From Gnetum montanum (Eukaryota; Streptophyta; Gnetopsida; Gnetales; Gnetaceae), in NCBI GenBank assembly GCA_015680685.1, contig MNCI01004505.1, forward strand, positions 365,303 to 429,302: a stretch of DNA of 64,000 bases. Direction: 5' to 3'. Positions within the stretch are counted from its first letter, which is position 1. Every line of letters begins with the position of its first letter. Both the position numbers and the translations under genes were made by a program. Shown piece after piece: positions 23,331 through 35,170 of the stretch. Under the pieces are notes generated by a model. That model saw nothing but the letters and a program-made list of their open reading frames with translations, made no database searches and was not told where the DNA came from.

Positions 23331-24740
23331 TGAGGATGTGGCTGAACCAAGGTGATTCTTTGGGCACCTGCATATCGATCGCTCCTGCAAAGAGGAGTTC
23401 ATCTAGAAATTTTTCGGAGAGTAGCTCCTCCTCTTCTGCGTTATCCCATCATAACTGAGACAAGTGGTTCGCAACGACATTCTTGGTTCCCTTCCGATCT
23501 CCCATAGTGAGGTCAAATTCATGAAGAATCACCAACCACCGTATGATACAGGGGCTCACCATTGGTTTGTTCATTAGGAACTGGATGGCACTATGATCGG
23601 TATGCATAAACACCTTGTACTCGAGCATATAGTATTGGAATTTTTCCAAGTTGAACTCCATCGCCATTAACTCTTTTTCGGTGGTGGTGTAGTTAAGCTG
23701 AGCACCCACAATGTTGCAACTTGCACAGTGGATATAGTATGGGCATTTCTAGTCATCCCATTGTGTAAGCACAGCTCCCAACACATAGTCGGATGCATCA
23801 GTCATGATGTGGAAGGGTCTAGACCAATCAGGTGCCCATAGAATTGGAGTTTCTACAAGTTTCTATTTAAGCATTTGGAATGCAGATTCACATTCTCTGG
23901 TCGAGACGAATGGAGCATCTTTCTTTGTGAGTTCCACCAACAGCTTGGTGCTCTTTGAGAAATTTTTGATGAAGCACTGGTAGTAACCAGTGTGGCCAAG
24001 GAATGACCGTACATCTTTTATAGTGCTTGGTTGCCTGGTGATTCCTTGGATGACCTTGATTTTTTTAGGATCCACGCTAATCCCTGCTTATAAAATACGG
24101 TGCCCCAGAATAGTGCCCTCTTGGACCATTAAGTGGCTTTTTTGCCAGTTGAGTCGTAGATTAGTTTCCACACATCTTTTCAGAACTTGCTTAAGGTGGT
24201 CCAAGGCTTGTTCAAATGTGGCTCCATAGCTAGAGAAGTCATCCATGAAGATTCCTACCCTATTGCCAATTTGCTACTGGAAGATGCTGAGGACAAGGCG
24301 TTGGAAAGTGGTAAGCACATTACATAGGCCAAAGGGGATCTTTTTGTATGTGAAAGCCCCCCAGGGACTTGTAAATGTTGTTTTGGCCTGGTCTTCTAGC
24401 ACGATTTGGATTTGGTTATAGCCACTATAACCATCTAAAAAGCTATAATAATAATGCCCTGTGATGGTATCCAACACCTGGTCCATAATGGGAGCAAGAA
24501 GTGATCCTTGAAGGTAGCCTTGTTAAGTAATCAAAAATCTGTACAGACCCTCCATTTGCCATCCTTCTTTGGCACAATAACGAGTGGGCTAACCCATTCA
24601 CTATAAGCAATAGAGTAGATGAACCCTGCTTTTAGCAACTGCTCGATTTCATCTTTGATGACCTACTTCAATTTGGGGTTCAACCGCCTTTGTGGTTTTC
24701 ATCGTGGCTTCATGGAGGGGTCAATATAAATCTGATGTTG
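23331..24740 (-). pseudogene. Reverse transcriptase and RNase H remnant (element 3)
   Basis: RT motifs on the minus strand: FLDGYSGYNQIQI (first catalytic Asp; within 24486-24274), FTSPWGAFTYKKIPFGLCN, then VGIFMDDFS near 24230-24270, the FMDD form of the YxDD box. The thumb/connection VRSFLGHTGYYQCFIKNFSK follows (24075-23863). RNase H is open at 23709-23449 with TTTEKELMAMEFNLEKF and MHTDHSAIQFLMNK. RT copies the RNA and RNase H removes it. The catalytic aspartates seen are intact, but in-frame stops separate the ORF pieces. Confidence 0.9.
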
Positions 24741-25262
24741 GCAAACCCTGGGATTAACTCTTGTTAATTCAAGATACAACCATGCAAAAGAAACATCCCA
24801 TTTGTTCACCACCTTTAACAACTTCTTCTTTTGTTCAGGAGCAAGGGTGCCATTGATAATCACTGGTTTCCCATTCTACAAAAATGCATATTCTAAGTGG
24901 GCCGGTAAGGGTTTGAGTTCCAAGGGCTCTTGTTTAAAAATTTTAGGAATTTGCAACTTTCCCAAATCATCATGGTCATCAACAGTGGATACTTGTTGAT
25001 GGACCTTTTCCAAATCATCCATGCTCTCTACATAGGCACGTGCAAGGCCCTCAAATGGTTCCATGCACAAAGTGCTACTAGTAGGGTTAGCGGCCAACCA
25101 CTGGGTGCCTTCTTAATTTGTGGCTGCTACGTACAGGCATTGTTGAACCTGCAATTCCTTGGTACACCGACTGCATGCTTGAATAGATGTCTGCTTAGCA
25201 AACCATCGCTGCTGCACATAGTTGCACCCAAAGTCATTGTACGCGATGCATGGAATGTGCCT
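24741..25262 (-). pseudogene. Protease-RT linker with cysteine motif (element 3)
   Basis: On the minus strand, 25250-25137 encodes a cysteine motif C-x7-C-x16-C-x2-C-x8-C, from PCIAYNDFGC through ACSRC to QCLY. It is followed by EGTQWL, STLCMEPFEGLARAYVES and LELKPLPAHLEYAFL (25097-24876), the conserved lead-in to RT. The protease core that should precede it is deleted; the break lies at about 25262. The same linker and the same cysteine spacing occur in elements 1 and 2. Confidence 0.7.
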
Positions 25263-25269
25263 ATAAAGT

Positions 25270-25406
25270 CACTTATTTATAGGCTATAATAGACGCTGCA
25301 TAAACAAGGCCACGTAGACGCATGAACAGATGCGTCAACAAGGCCACGTATACGAGGCCCCGTATACACGGCCCAGTCGATGCATCGACTACTTAGCACT
25401 TTATCA
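25270..25406 (-). repeat. Truncated 5' LTR of element 3
   Basis: Only the first 137 bp of the LTR (minus-strand sense) survive: U3 array (about 25305-25390) and TATA box (25272-25282). It ends on the plus strand with CTTTATCA, followed by the CAAGT duplication. LTR sequence joins pol sequence directly at about 25262-25270. Confidence 0.85.
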
Positions 25407-25764
25407 CAAGTTGAACCTGTGGAAATGTGAAAACATGATGTCTACCATGTCAAGATTCTTGTAGGTCAACCATTTGAGGTCTTGTGGAGTTAAAACTAGG
25501 ACCAAGAGGTAACTTTAGTGTAGGTGATGTAGGAAAAGTGAGCCAAGGATGATGCTTAACATCAACATCACCTTTGACACTTGAAAATTTTTCATTTCTA
25601 AGCTTTTCTAGGATCATCAAAAGTAATGGTCCTTGGAGGCCTCTATAGCTTCAAAATATGTCTTATGATGTTGTTTTTGGGCCATTTTAATTCTCAAACT
25701 TGGATGAACACTGTCAAAACTACAATGTGACTTGATCATTAGTGATTTCAAAAAGTGAATGCAA
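25407..25764. other. Intergenic, right flank of element 3
   Basis: Continuation of the repeat interrupted by element 3 (compare 15060-15908). No gene seen. Confidence 0.5.
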
Positions 25765-26193
25765 CACTAAGTACTTAAGCTATAGAATTTTTATAACATA
25801 GATTTAGAGCTTGTCATATTCCTTAGTACTTAAAATGATGATTTATTTTAATAGTGACTTATTTATCATATGAAGTACCACAAATTTTGCAATATATATA
25901 ATTGGATAGTAAGGATTATGATTTTGCAACAATAATAATTGATTGGATAGAATTTTGCTATTAAAGCTCATAAATTGCATTATAAAAATTTAAAGATTGA
26001 GCCCACTAAAAATATAAAATATCATTCAACAAATAATGGATAGGATCTTAAGTGGTTAAAAAGTAAAACGTGACCTGTTTTCATACAATGATTTTAGCAA
26101 GCTAAAGCTACAACAACAACCTATTTTTATGCAATGATTCTTGTATTGTAGATTCCCTATAATCCAACCATGAAATGCAAAAGTGACATTTTA
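25765..26193 (+). repeat. Dispersed repeat, decayed copy of 53440-53826
   Basis: Collinear similarity runs from ATAACATAGATTTAGAGCTT to the segment after TAGATTCCCTATAATCCA. Near-identical phrases include GGATAGAATTTTGCTAT, GCCCACTAAA and TTTTCATACAATGATTTT. Relative to the copy beside the host gene, most CpG sites are TG or CA here. Part of the end (about 26085-26150) is duplicated in this copy. Confidence 0.8.
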
Positions 26194-27849
26194 TTTTATT
26201 AATTACATTATTTCATACCTTTTATATTTATATTTATTTAATTATTAATGCAAGTTGTAAGAAGTTTAGTTATGTCATATTATCCTATTTTTATTATACT
26301 CTTAAATGATTGTTTTTACCATATAGTTAGATAAAAGTTAAATTCAGATCATTGAGATGTTATAGATAATTAATGGAGGTGTTACAAATTTATTCTATGC
26401 GATTAAGGCAAATTCACTCAAAGTAACTTCTAGCATACCTTAGAATCTACATGTTGTGTCTCCTTTGAAGATGAAGTAAACGGTTTAGGATTTGACTTAA
26501 GAGATGTACTTAACAATGATAACTAATGAGAAAAAAATTGAAGAAAGATTTATTGAGTTGGATGAAGGGTTTCTTATGATCTTGGATGATGGTGTTGAGA
26601 AAGTGCAATTGGAAGTGGGACATCTAGTAACATGCAAGTCAAAAAGTTAAATCAAATTTAAAACTTATGGCTAATTCATGAAATGGAGATGTTTAACGTT
26701 GTCCATTTTCTTTGGGAACTCAAAATCATTGAAATATAGGTACACTCAAGATATATAGTTTAATTAGAACTTCAAAACTTAGCATTGCCAACAAGAACAA
26801 AATCCATGACTCGAAGCTTCCAAATCTGAAGGGTCTTAATGGATGTAAGTAAAAAATTTCAATTTCAATATGTTATGCATTTTTAACATGTAAGATTCTA
26901 GCAATGTGCATTAAGTGTAACTTGAGCTCAAGTGCTTAATAACCTCTAGTCCTTGATAAACGTAATTATATCTACAACAAACTAAAGACAAGATACTCAA
27001 TAAAGTTTTTATTTCATATAAACATTTCATTTAACTTGTAGCTTAGTTTAATATAATAATAACAACTTCATTTTATGATAATAATTTGTAATTCTACATT
27101 TATATTATCAAATGAATGAAGTAATTTTTTAATGAGACTTTGCTCAATGAGCTGATACTAGACTACAAGTTTACACTAAGAAGGCAACTATCATTGATAG
27201 ATGTCTTACAAGTTTTCAAAACACAGACTTTCACAAGGTTCAACAAAGTCTAACAACTAGGTGCTAGCCTAGTGTAAGAGTCTTGGCAAAGAAATCTTTT
27301 ATCACATTGTTTAATTATAAACAGAAATGCTAAGTTATAAACAACTTTTATTAAAAATACATTTTAAAACTAATGTGGCCTGATAAATCTAAGGTCTTGG
27401 TGAATGTAATAAAATACATTTAGTTTTAGTCTTTGATTAGTATCATAGAGTTTTAAATAAAACTAAAACAAAAAATTTTTTTATTATGTCTACAAACCCT
27501 TAGGATATATTGGATAGAGGAAACATATATAGTATGCATAGCAAACACTTCATCAATAAAGTTACCACATTTCCTTTTAGCGCTATTTTGAAAACGTGAA
27601 TTAAACTATTTCTTGTAATTTACCATGGTGGAAAATTTGCTATAGAATAGGATAAATCCACATCATTACATTATATGAAGAGTGAAATCAACATTAATTC
27701 ACATGTCATAAACGTGAACATGATATGTAAACTTTCTTCAACATCAATATTACAAATTGGAAAATATGCAACATCAATAAAAATGATCTTGTTTATAGTG
27801 TTTATATTGGTTGTAAAGATGAATATGAAAAAAGAATTAACTTCTCTTT
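26194..27849. other. Intergenic, no gene recognised
   Basis: Very AT-rich. A partial SINE family B tail (TATAGGTACACTCAAGATATATAG) lies near 26735-26765. The 67-codon ORF at 27675 has no support. Confidence 0.5.
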
Positions 27850-27919
27850 ACATTTTTTTTCTTTCATCATCACCCTAGTCTTGTCCCAACAAAATGGGGT
27901 TAGCTAAAAGGATCATGGC
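27850..27919 (-). repeat. SINE family A fragment, left of element 2
   Basis: It contains TAGTCTTGTCCCAACAAAAT and GGGGTTAGCTA, a phrase common in plant short repeats (from memory). It stops exactly at the left border of element 2. The repeat resumes at 41176, so element 2 inserted into it. Confidence 0.4.
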
Positions 27920-28790
27920 TACTGAGTAGTGGAACAATCCAACACCTAACCATACAAGTCATATGCATTCATGCATGACCAGATCATAATCCATGGATGA
28001 GGCAACGTTAATATGCTAGCAGTTGGTTTAAGTTCAAGACCATTGTCTTCCCACATGAAGCTAGTGAAGTCAATGTGTATGGTTTAGCTCATCGTGAGGT
28101 ATATGATATCTGATGTTGTTGGCCATTCTTACTTCTAGCAAACATGATGAAATGAAAATAGTTTCTAATCTTAAGACTAAGTAATTGTAAGAAAGTAAAT
28201 TTAACTTATCCTAATGCCATGGATATCTAATCCTAGTCTATAGTACAAGCCTTGGACTCATGTAGTAGGATTATCAAGTGGTATTACTACTGAGCGAATC
28301 AAGCAATGCCACTACCGGGTTACCAAATAACTAAACTTAGCACTTGAAACCAGTTGTATCCATATTGCTTACTTGCAATATGTAAAATAAAATGCTTCTA
28401 AAGTATATGATTAACTTGTAAAATAGGAAAAATTATTTTAAGTAAACATAAAGAAAATTAAGTGGATGTTGCAATGATGATAAGCAATCTTGATTTTTAT
28501 TGCTAGTCATGAATTGTGTCCAAGTACAATTCACTCGAATAAAGACACCATACAATCACTTAATAAAACACTATGGGCATACACTCTATCGCTAACTACA
28601 AAATGAAACTGCAGGAGTTTTGCTACTAGTAGAATGAAAATTGTTGTAGACCATGCACCTAAGTGTTGTATTTATAGGCTAGCACACATCTTGAGACATT
28701 GTATAAATGATGATGTAGCTTATGCTACGACATCGTTGATAAAATATATTTGTTCTAATGTCCTATTAGCTTTAAAAATTGACTTTATCA
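27920..28790 (-). repeat. 3' LTR of element 2
   Basis: The LTR is 871 bp. It starts with a decayed TACTGAG (the right LTR has TGATGAG) and ends GACTTTATCA. The TATA box CTATAAATAC is on the minus strand at 28668-28677, with a decayed palindromic array beyond it (28685-28775). Confidence 0.9.
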
Positions 28791-28803
28791 TACCCCCACG
28801 ACT
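28791..28803 (-). promoter_or_regulatory. Polypurine tract of element 2
   Basis: Minus strand TAGTCGTGGGGGTA directly precedes TGATAAAG of the 3' LTR. Confidence 0.7.
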
Positions 28804-28979
28804 AATTGGAAACTCATCCCTAAGTTAAAACAAAATGAGGATAGAATCCCTTACAAAATTGGGAAGTGGATTCAACATGACATAACTAATGGACTATGTA
28901 CAAGACTCTGAATGCCGCAGTGGTGTTTACAAGATTGACACAATTACATGACAACATAACAAAATTAAACTAAAGAAGT

Positions 28980-31749
28980 GTAATGTAGCCTAGTGGTGCC
29001 TAGTGATGGTGGCTCCTCCAATTGCTGCTTCCCTTTATCATCAAGCTTTTAAAATTTATATCTATTTAGGAGTACCTAAAGTTTCTCCTTCTCCATTCTA
29101 GGGTCATGCAACATCCATGTTGATTGAGCAATGTGTAATGGAGCAAGTACATCCCATGGACATGGCACCTATGGGAACATTTTGTTTTCCTTGATGTACC
29201 ATGCCTCAAACTACCTTCTTTCCTCTTCAAATGTCCTAACCTTGGTTCTTAATTCCTGATAGTCAGACATTCTTCTAGCTAGGTTCACTGCAACATCTTT
29301 CTACCCTTGGTAGCTAGCCTTACCTTCTTCTAATTTAGAGTTTACACATATAGCTTCTATAGGGCATCTTTTCTATCTATAAACCCTATTTTGTACAATG
29401 CATATGTGGCTACTACTTGCTATTCAATCTCATTTCTAGGCCTGCCTATTGTAAATATGGCCAAGTTAGCATAATGAAGGTCAACTAACCCCATGTATTC
29501 TATTAGATCTTCTATCTGCATGTCTTTATTCTCAATCTTCACTTGGTGAACATGGGCCATACTATCCAAGATGGACTACCAATTTCGATTTTGTGCTGAA
29601 ATGGAATTGATCTGGGCCTTTACCATCTAGATATCCTTTTCATTGATCTATTTGTACATGCCCACTTGATTGTAGAAGTGTTCTTTGAGCCTTTCATGCC
29701 TCTTTGCATCATTCTACCATGCACTTATTTTAATAGTTTATTTTTGTTGGATGACATGTACCTCCTCCATTGAGAGGGTTCTATTCTCTCTTGCAAGGTG
29801 GCGCATATCCTAGTTAATCCTCATGAGTTGTTCTCTTAATTGATGGATGCTCTATTCAAGAATCTTTTCCTACTTTTTCACATTGGTCAACCTGGCATTA
29901 TCTGCAATGAGTTGCTTATTTTCTTCTTGCAATGTGGTGAGTGCCTTAGCATGTGCATACCTTTGGGCTTCAACTACTAAGGCATCCCACACCACTTTCT
30001 CCTTTTCTTTCTCCATCCTCATACTGTGATCTATGAGGTAGTTGATATGTTCAATTCTGGATTGAGCCAACTGGTTAGGCATCACAAATTGAGTGGGATG
30101 CTCTTCTTGTAGTTTGTAGACTTCATTTTTCGCATGCTCTACCCTAGTTTCTACCATGATCATCTTACCTTTTCTAGATATCAACTCAAACTACACTACA
30201 ATGATATCACTGGGGATATCAAAGAGGTTCTGCATGACTTGTCCTATCAATAGTATTCTATCTAGAATGTCCTCATGATCAACAAGAGTCATTGAGAGAC
30301 CAACTAACACCTATGCATATCTGGTTCTAATTAGGTCCACTAGTGCACAACAGGTACATTAAATGATTCTTTGATATGGTCAATGATTACTTATGCTACT
30401 TCTGCTACATCATAGTGCTACATTACCACAATTTTGGCTCTTTCTCCTATTTCAAGCACCACTTGTAATGATGTAGCATTCCCATAGATCTATTGTGACC
30501 ACTCTTTCCTTCCTCCTAACTATAGTGAAATTTGATCACTAGTAGGATCAGTTGATATTCTTGGCTTGGTTGCATCATTAATCACCTTGTATAGATTGGC
30601 TTCTCCATGTGTCCCCCAACTAATACTCTTTGCAATTTACTACAGATGACTCATTGATGGTCGATAATCTTGTAGTGGCACTAGTGGAATTTGCTATTGT
30701 TGCTATTAATAAGTGGGTTGCTAGGTATTGGGTTCTACTCATTACTCCTACACACTAGTTTGAATAGTTTCCATAGGAATTGAGCTATTTTCTCCACCAG
30801 TACCTACTTGTTTCTTCACTTGATCCTTTTTTCACAACATTGGCTAGGACATCTCAACATCTGAGGCACTTTGAGCCTTCCTCAAGACATCATTAGTGCA
30901 ACCTAAGGTGCCTACCTATTTGCATAATTTCCAAATTAGGCAAGGTAATGTCAATGTAAGTTTTCTTGTCTTCTTCTCTCCAAATCACTACTAAATTTCA
31001 AGGAAGTAGATGTGTGCAAGGTTGGCATTCAATTTTTCCATAAAAATAGCACTCCCTCTTGTCACATACATTGATATTTTGTTTAGTCTCTTTCTCAGGA
31101 ATAGGTGATAAGTGTCAATCATAAAAAAAATTTTCTTTTCTGTAGTCAGTTGACTGTATTCCTTCTCCTACTATCCATAGGCTTTGTACAGCCATAATTT
31201 CTTAGCATCAGTATCATATCTTATTGAGATTTGTGTGATAAGGGCCTCTTCATTGGATAGATTAAGAGCTTTAGCTATCGTCTCAACTGTATAAGGGACC
31301 AAAATTCCTTTGATCTTCATGGTTGTATTTGCTTGTTTGTTCTGCCAAAACTATAAAGTCTCTCCTAGGTACTACTTCCTACTTGTTGTCAATGTGGGCC
31401 ATAAGGAAGATGATTAGATTTGAATTTTAATAGCATCCAAGGCAAACTCCATGAATGGACTGAATTTTAGCTCCACAATCATAGTTGACATGATGGATTT
31501 TTCCTGAATAGCCTAAAGGCATTCAAGTGATAGCATGAGGAGCTATCCTTGTTCTAGTGCTTATGGGGCCTCAGCTTTAGCTTAGGCAGACTACTCGATA
31601 GTAGGTATCTGCTGATGAATGCTAAATGATTATGCTTCCTGCTCCTCTACTTGTGAAGTTTGATCACTAGTGTGGCCTCTTCCTTGGTCTCTTGGCCTTT
31701 TACTACCTAGTTGTGGGAGTTCTCCTTCTGCTCCTCTATTTGGGATCAT
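28980..31749 (-). pseudogene. Env-position ORF remnant (element 2)
   Basis: The likely start at 31749 reads MIPNRGAEGELPQ. LKFSPFMEFAL and a YLGETL block follow, aligning with LNFGPFL and WYLGETYLF of element 3. The longest open piece, 30184-29870, is strongly charged with heptad-like spacing (VEHAKNEVYKLQEEHP, then a Glu/Lys-rich stretch, then LTTLQEENKQLIADNARL) and is a probable coiled coil. The core domain found in elements 3 and 4 is much decayed or missing here. It is interrupted by many stops. The role is unknown; the position matches the envelope-like gene of Athila-type elements. Confidence 0.55.
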
Positions 31750-33912
31750 CTACAATCAATAAAGGTTTGAAATTAGTCAAATATTCATATCAATTTTGAA
31801 TAATTCTTTACCTTGCTCATATCTTTGGTTAGATAAAACATTTAGTCTTAAATTGAAGAGTCAGGAAAATTTTCAAATAAAACCCCTTAGATATTATGTC
31901 TTATAATTAATAATTTTCCACACTTAAGATCGTTTTAGCTCATAATGCCTTAGAACTGATTGAAATGGATTATTAAGAGACTTTATTATTCATTTGGCTT
32001 AATCGAACTAAAGTTCATTCATATTCTATCTCACTTACCCTTGAAAACTATCCTCTAGAGTTAGTCAAATTTTTGAAAAAATTGGCTCAGATTTTCCTTA
32101 GTACACCTTCCATGACTAAGATGAGCACTCCATGATCAAATAGATTAAAAAATCATGAAAATTGAAGCTATAGGGCATAAGTTATTGCTTGGGGAAGCGA
32201 GGAGATCACAACTCTAAAGAAGAAAATGAAAAACTCCTATTATAGCAATTGAAGCAAATGAAAAAATTTTCTAACTCCCCATCACTATATATAGAATTTT
32301 TGTTGTGTAACATCATTGATACAACATCGGATCAATGATGTATGAGGGCCTCATACATCGTATCAACAACATCACCACAAAAATTTCAAATTTTTGCATT
32401 TGATTTTTGATGAAAAAATGATTCAATCAGTATGTTAGGAAGATAGTAAGCTATCCTGAAGGGTCTTGGAGTAGATAGGATGCTTCGATTGTAAAAAATA
32501 GGCATCTAAAGTTCATCAAGAAGGAAACTCATGCTATGCAATTTTATGAAGTATTTTGGATGGATGAGAAATAGGTGATGAAGTTTTATTGTCTAATTAA
32601 AGTTCAAGATGATTTGGGAAGTTTTTTAATGAGTTATTCATTATTATGGAAGCTACAAGATGATTTAGAATTGCTTGCCAAGTATAGGATACAATAATTA
32701 TATAATTGGATCCTCCCCAAAGTAAGCTCTAGCCCTTAGTGCCCTTGTATAACCACACCTCAAAGTATTTGTAGGCACTCAAGGAGTTAAATGTAACGCA
32801 TACTTATCCAAAAAAACACACATGTTAGTCTCACCACAATGGAAAAATTTCACTATGCTACATAAAACCATAAGTTATGATTTATTATACAATGAGGTGA
32901 AATGGATTATAGAAGGGATTGCTAAAATTGGGACTTGAGATGTCTTACCATAGGCATAATGAATTCTTTTGTTTTATTAGTGGTTAAAGTAATCATTAGT
33001 CTTTTTGTCCAAGATTCAAACCAAGTCCAAACCACATTCCAATGACATTGCATAGTTTCATCTCTCATATCCACAACCATAAGAATATCACAATTGCAAG
33101 GAGTATCATCACTTGGCATTTTGTCCAAGGAAGGAGTTTATTCATTACGCTTTATCATATTTTTTCTTGAAATTCTTAATAAGCCACCTACCTTCAAGCA
33201 TGAGTAACATGTCTTTCCAATAAAACCCCCAAAAATTTAATTTGTGCATGAGTTTTATTTTTATTTGTGTCAACCTTACCAAAGGACTACCTTCAGGCAT
33301 GGGTAACATGTCTTTCCAATGACATGATAAGGTAGCACTTATTGTACTCTTACTCCCATATTTTTTTTGTTAGATCTACAAGGATATGATTACAACCTTG
33401 GCAACATGATAGAACATACAGTAGTGATCTAAGAGATTTCACAAATCCCCTTGATGTCACACCCTTCACATTCCCACTTGGTTCTACACTTTTCTATCCA
33501 GGCATAATAATCACAAGTTTATTCTTAGTTTTATGATGGAAAGAATATCACTATGGCCATGGTAAGAACCTCTTATTAATGGAATAGGTGGATGAATGTT
33601 GTGGTCTCACTATACAAATAATCGATCCCTTATCACTTGATAACATAGAGAAATCTTCACCTTATTGGACTACATTTTGCCTTATTCTTGGTGTGTTTTA
33701 TTAACAATCAAAAATATGTACAAAGAAAATGAAAATAGAGTATGAAAAAGATAAGAATGGAAAAAGATGAAAACAATGAAAAATCATCAAAGAATAGAAT
33801 AATGTTAAAGAATTATGAAATTATTAAGAAATTAAAAATTATAAAAGAATGGAAAAATATATCAAGAAGTGTGCAAAAAAATGAAAAGAAAATGAAAAAT
33901 TTAGCAAAGTAC
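31750..33912 (-). other. Element 2 linker between pol and env-position ORF
   Basis: Non-coding and AT-rich apart from the promoter-like block (32283-32378). It has a stretch near 32720-33330 related to the linkers of elements 1 and 3 (for example CATGGGTAACATGTCTTTCC-type sequence at 33299, also at 44078). An AT-rich low-complexity run is at 33720-33900. Confidence 0.55.
32283..32378 (-). promoter_or_regulatory. Promoter-like block upstream of env-position ORF (element 2)
   Basis: In minus-strand order, palindromic repeats (32378-32306: GATGTTGTTGATACGATGT, then ATACATCATTGAT, then GATGTTGTATCAATGATGT) are followed by TATA-like TTCTATATATAG (32296-32285). The env-position ATG is about 540 bp downstream at 31749. 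The 19-mer at 32373-32355 matches the U3 array of this element's right LTR (41114-41096) at 18 of 19 positions. This match outside the LTR is the best evidence for a U3-like internal promoter. Activity is inferred. Confidence 0.6.
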
Positions 33913-35170
33913 TTACAGGTCTAGATGGACACCCCCACGACTATCATTAGGATCAATCAAATGGAAGAGAGAACAGGTAGAAGACTGTTGGGTAGATTGG
34001 GTAGATTCCTTGGAATATTCATAGTCGTAATTGACTTGTTGGATGTTAGCAAGAATGAGCTTATGTGGATAGGATGGGTGGTAGATATGTAAGGCACCAG
34101 ATGAATAAGTGGCTTGAACAATGTATGGTCCATCCCAAAGTATTTGAAATTTGCTTTTTTGGGGTAGATGATTAGGATTATAATAAAGGACCTTATCACC
34201 CAATTATATATTTACTTGTCTTATCCATGTATCATGCCTAAGTTTGGAGTAATGTTTGTGAACTTCATTACTCATGAGTGCTACAAGCCTATTTTTGTCT
34301 AAGAGGTTTAGATTCATGAGACGTTCTTGTTGGGCTAAGCTCAAATCAAGGTCAAGTTGACTGATAGTAGCTAGAGTGTGTGAGCTCTGCCTACATCGAG
34401 AGCATTGGTAACTTGCCATAAACTAACTCATACAGTGAGTATCCTATAGGTAATTTCCAAGACATCCTATAGGCCCATAGATCATTATTTAGTTTAGTGC
34501 TCTAGTCTTTTCTAAATCTACTAATTGTCCTAGTAAGTATCTAAGTAATTTCTCGATTAGTAACTTCGACTTAACTAGTTGCTTGGGGATGATATGGTAT
34601 GCTCAGCTTATCATTCACCCCAAGTTGTTGCATGAGCTTTTTAAATGTAGCACCAATGAAGTCAATCACATTATTTGATATAAGCTTTCTCTGTACTCCA
34701 AATCTATTCACCACAACCTATTGGAAAAATTTGGCAACTATCTTTGTTGTATAGTCTTTTACTGTTGTTGCCTCTGCCCACTTAGTACAGTAATCCATAG
34801 TTATAATTATGTACCCTTTTCCATTTGACATCAGTCTTATCAGCCCCATAAAATCAATTCCCCATATATCAAATGGTTCAAGTGGTTGTATCCATAGTTG
34901 TGGCCCTTCATATCTAGTTGTAATTCCTCCATCTCTTTGGAATCACTCATAAGATTGTGCAAAATTATGGATGTCTCTAAATAAGGTAGGCCAAAAGTAG
35001 CCTAACATCATCAATTTGAGTGTCGTTCTACACCCTACATAGTGGGCACCACATGGGCCTTCATGGGCATCCTGTAAGACTCTTTGTTGGTTTCACTCTA
35101 GCATACACTATTTGACTAGCCCTTTTGCACAAATCTTGTACAAATTGCCATTAACTTCCATATACCTTTT
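33913..35170 (-). pseudogene. Integrase remnant (element 2)
   Basis: The C-terminal domain is open at 34203-33913, with GDKVLYYNPNHLPQKSKFQ and WDGPYIVQATYSSGALHIYH, the small beta-barrel domain after the gypsy integrase core. A piece at 34419-34204 (LSLAQQERLMNLNLLDKNRL) aligns with elements 1 and 4. The core (about 34940-34440) and the zinc-binding N-terminus (about 35160-34950) are recognisable only in fragments. No chromodomain was seen, consistent with a non-chromovirus lineage. Confidence 0.8.

Larger units (their letters stand above)
15909..25406 (-). mobile_element. Element 3: Athila-like LTR retrotransposon, internally deleted
   Basis: The element runs from a full 3' LTR (15909-16810) to a truncated 5' LTR (25270-25406). 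It is bounded by the perfect 5-bp duplication CAAGT (15904-15908 and 25407-25411). In minus-strand order it has truncated 5' LTR, PR-RT linker, RT, RNaseH, INT, linker, promoter-like block, env-position ORF, PPT and 3' LTR. Gag, the protease core, the PBS and the R-U5 part of the 5' LTR are missing through one deletion at about 25262-25270. It is non-autonomous. Confidence 0.9.
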
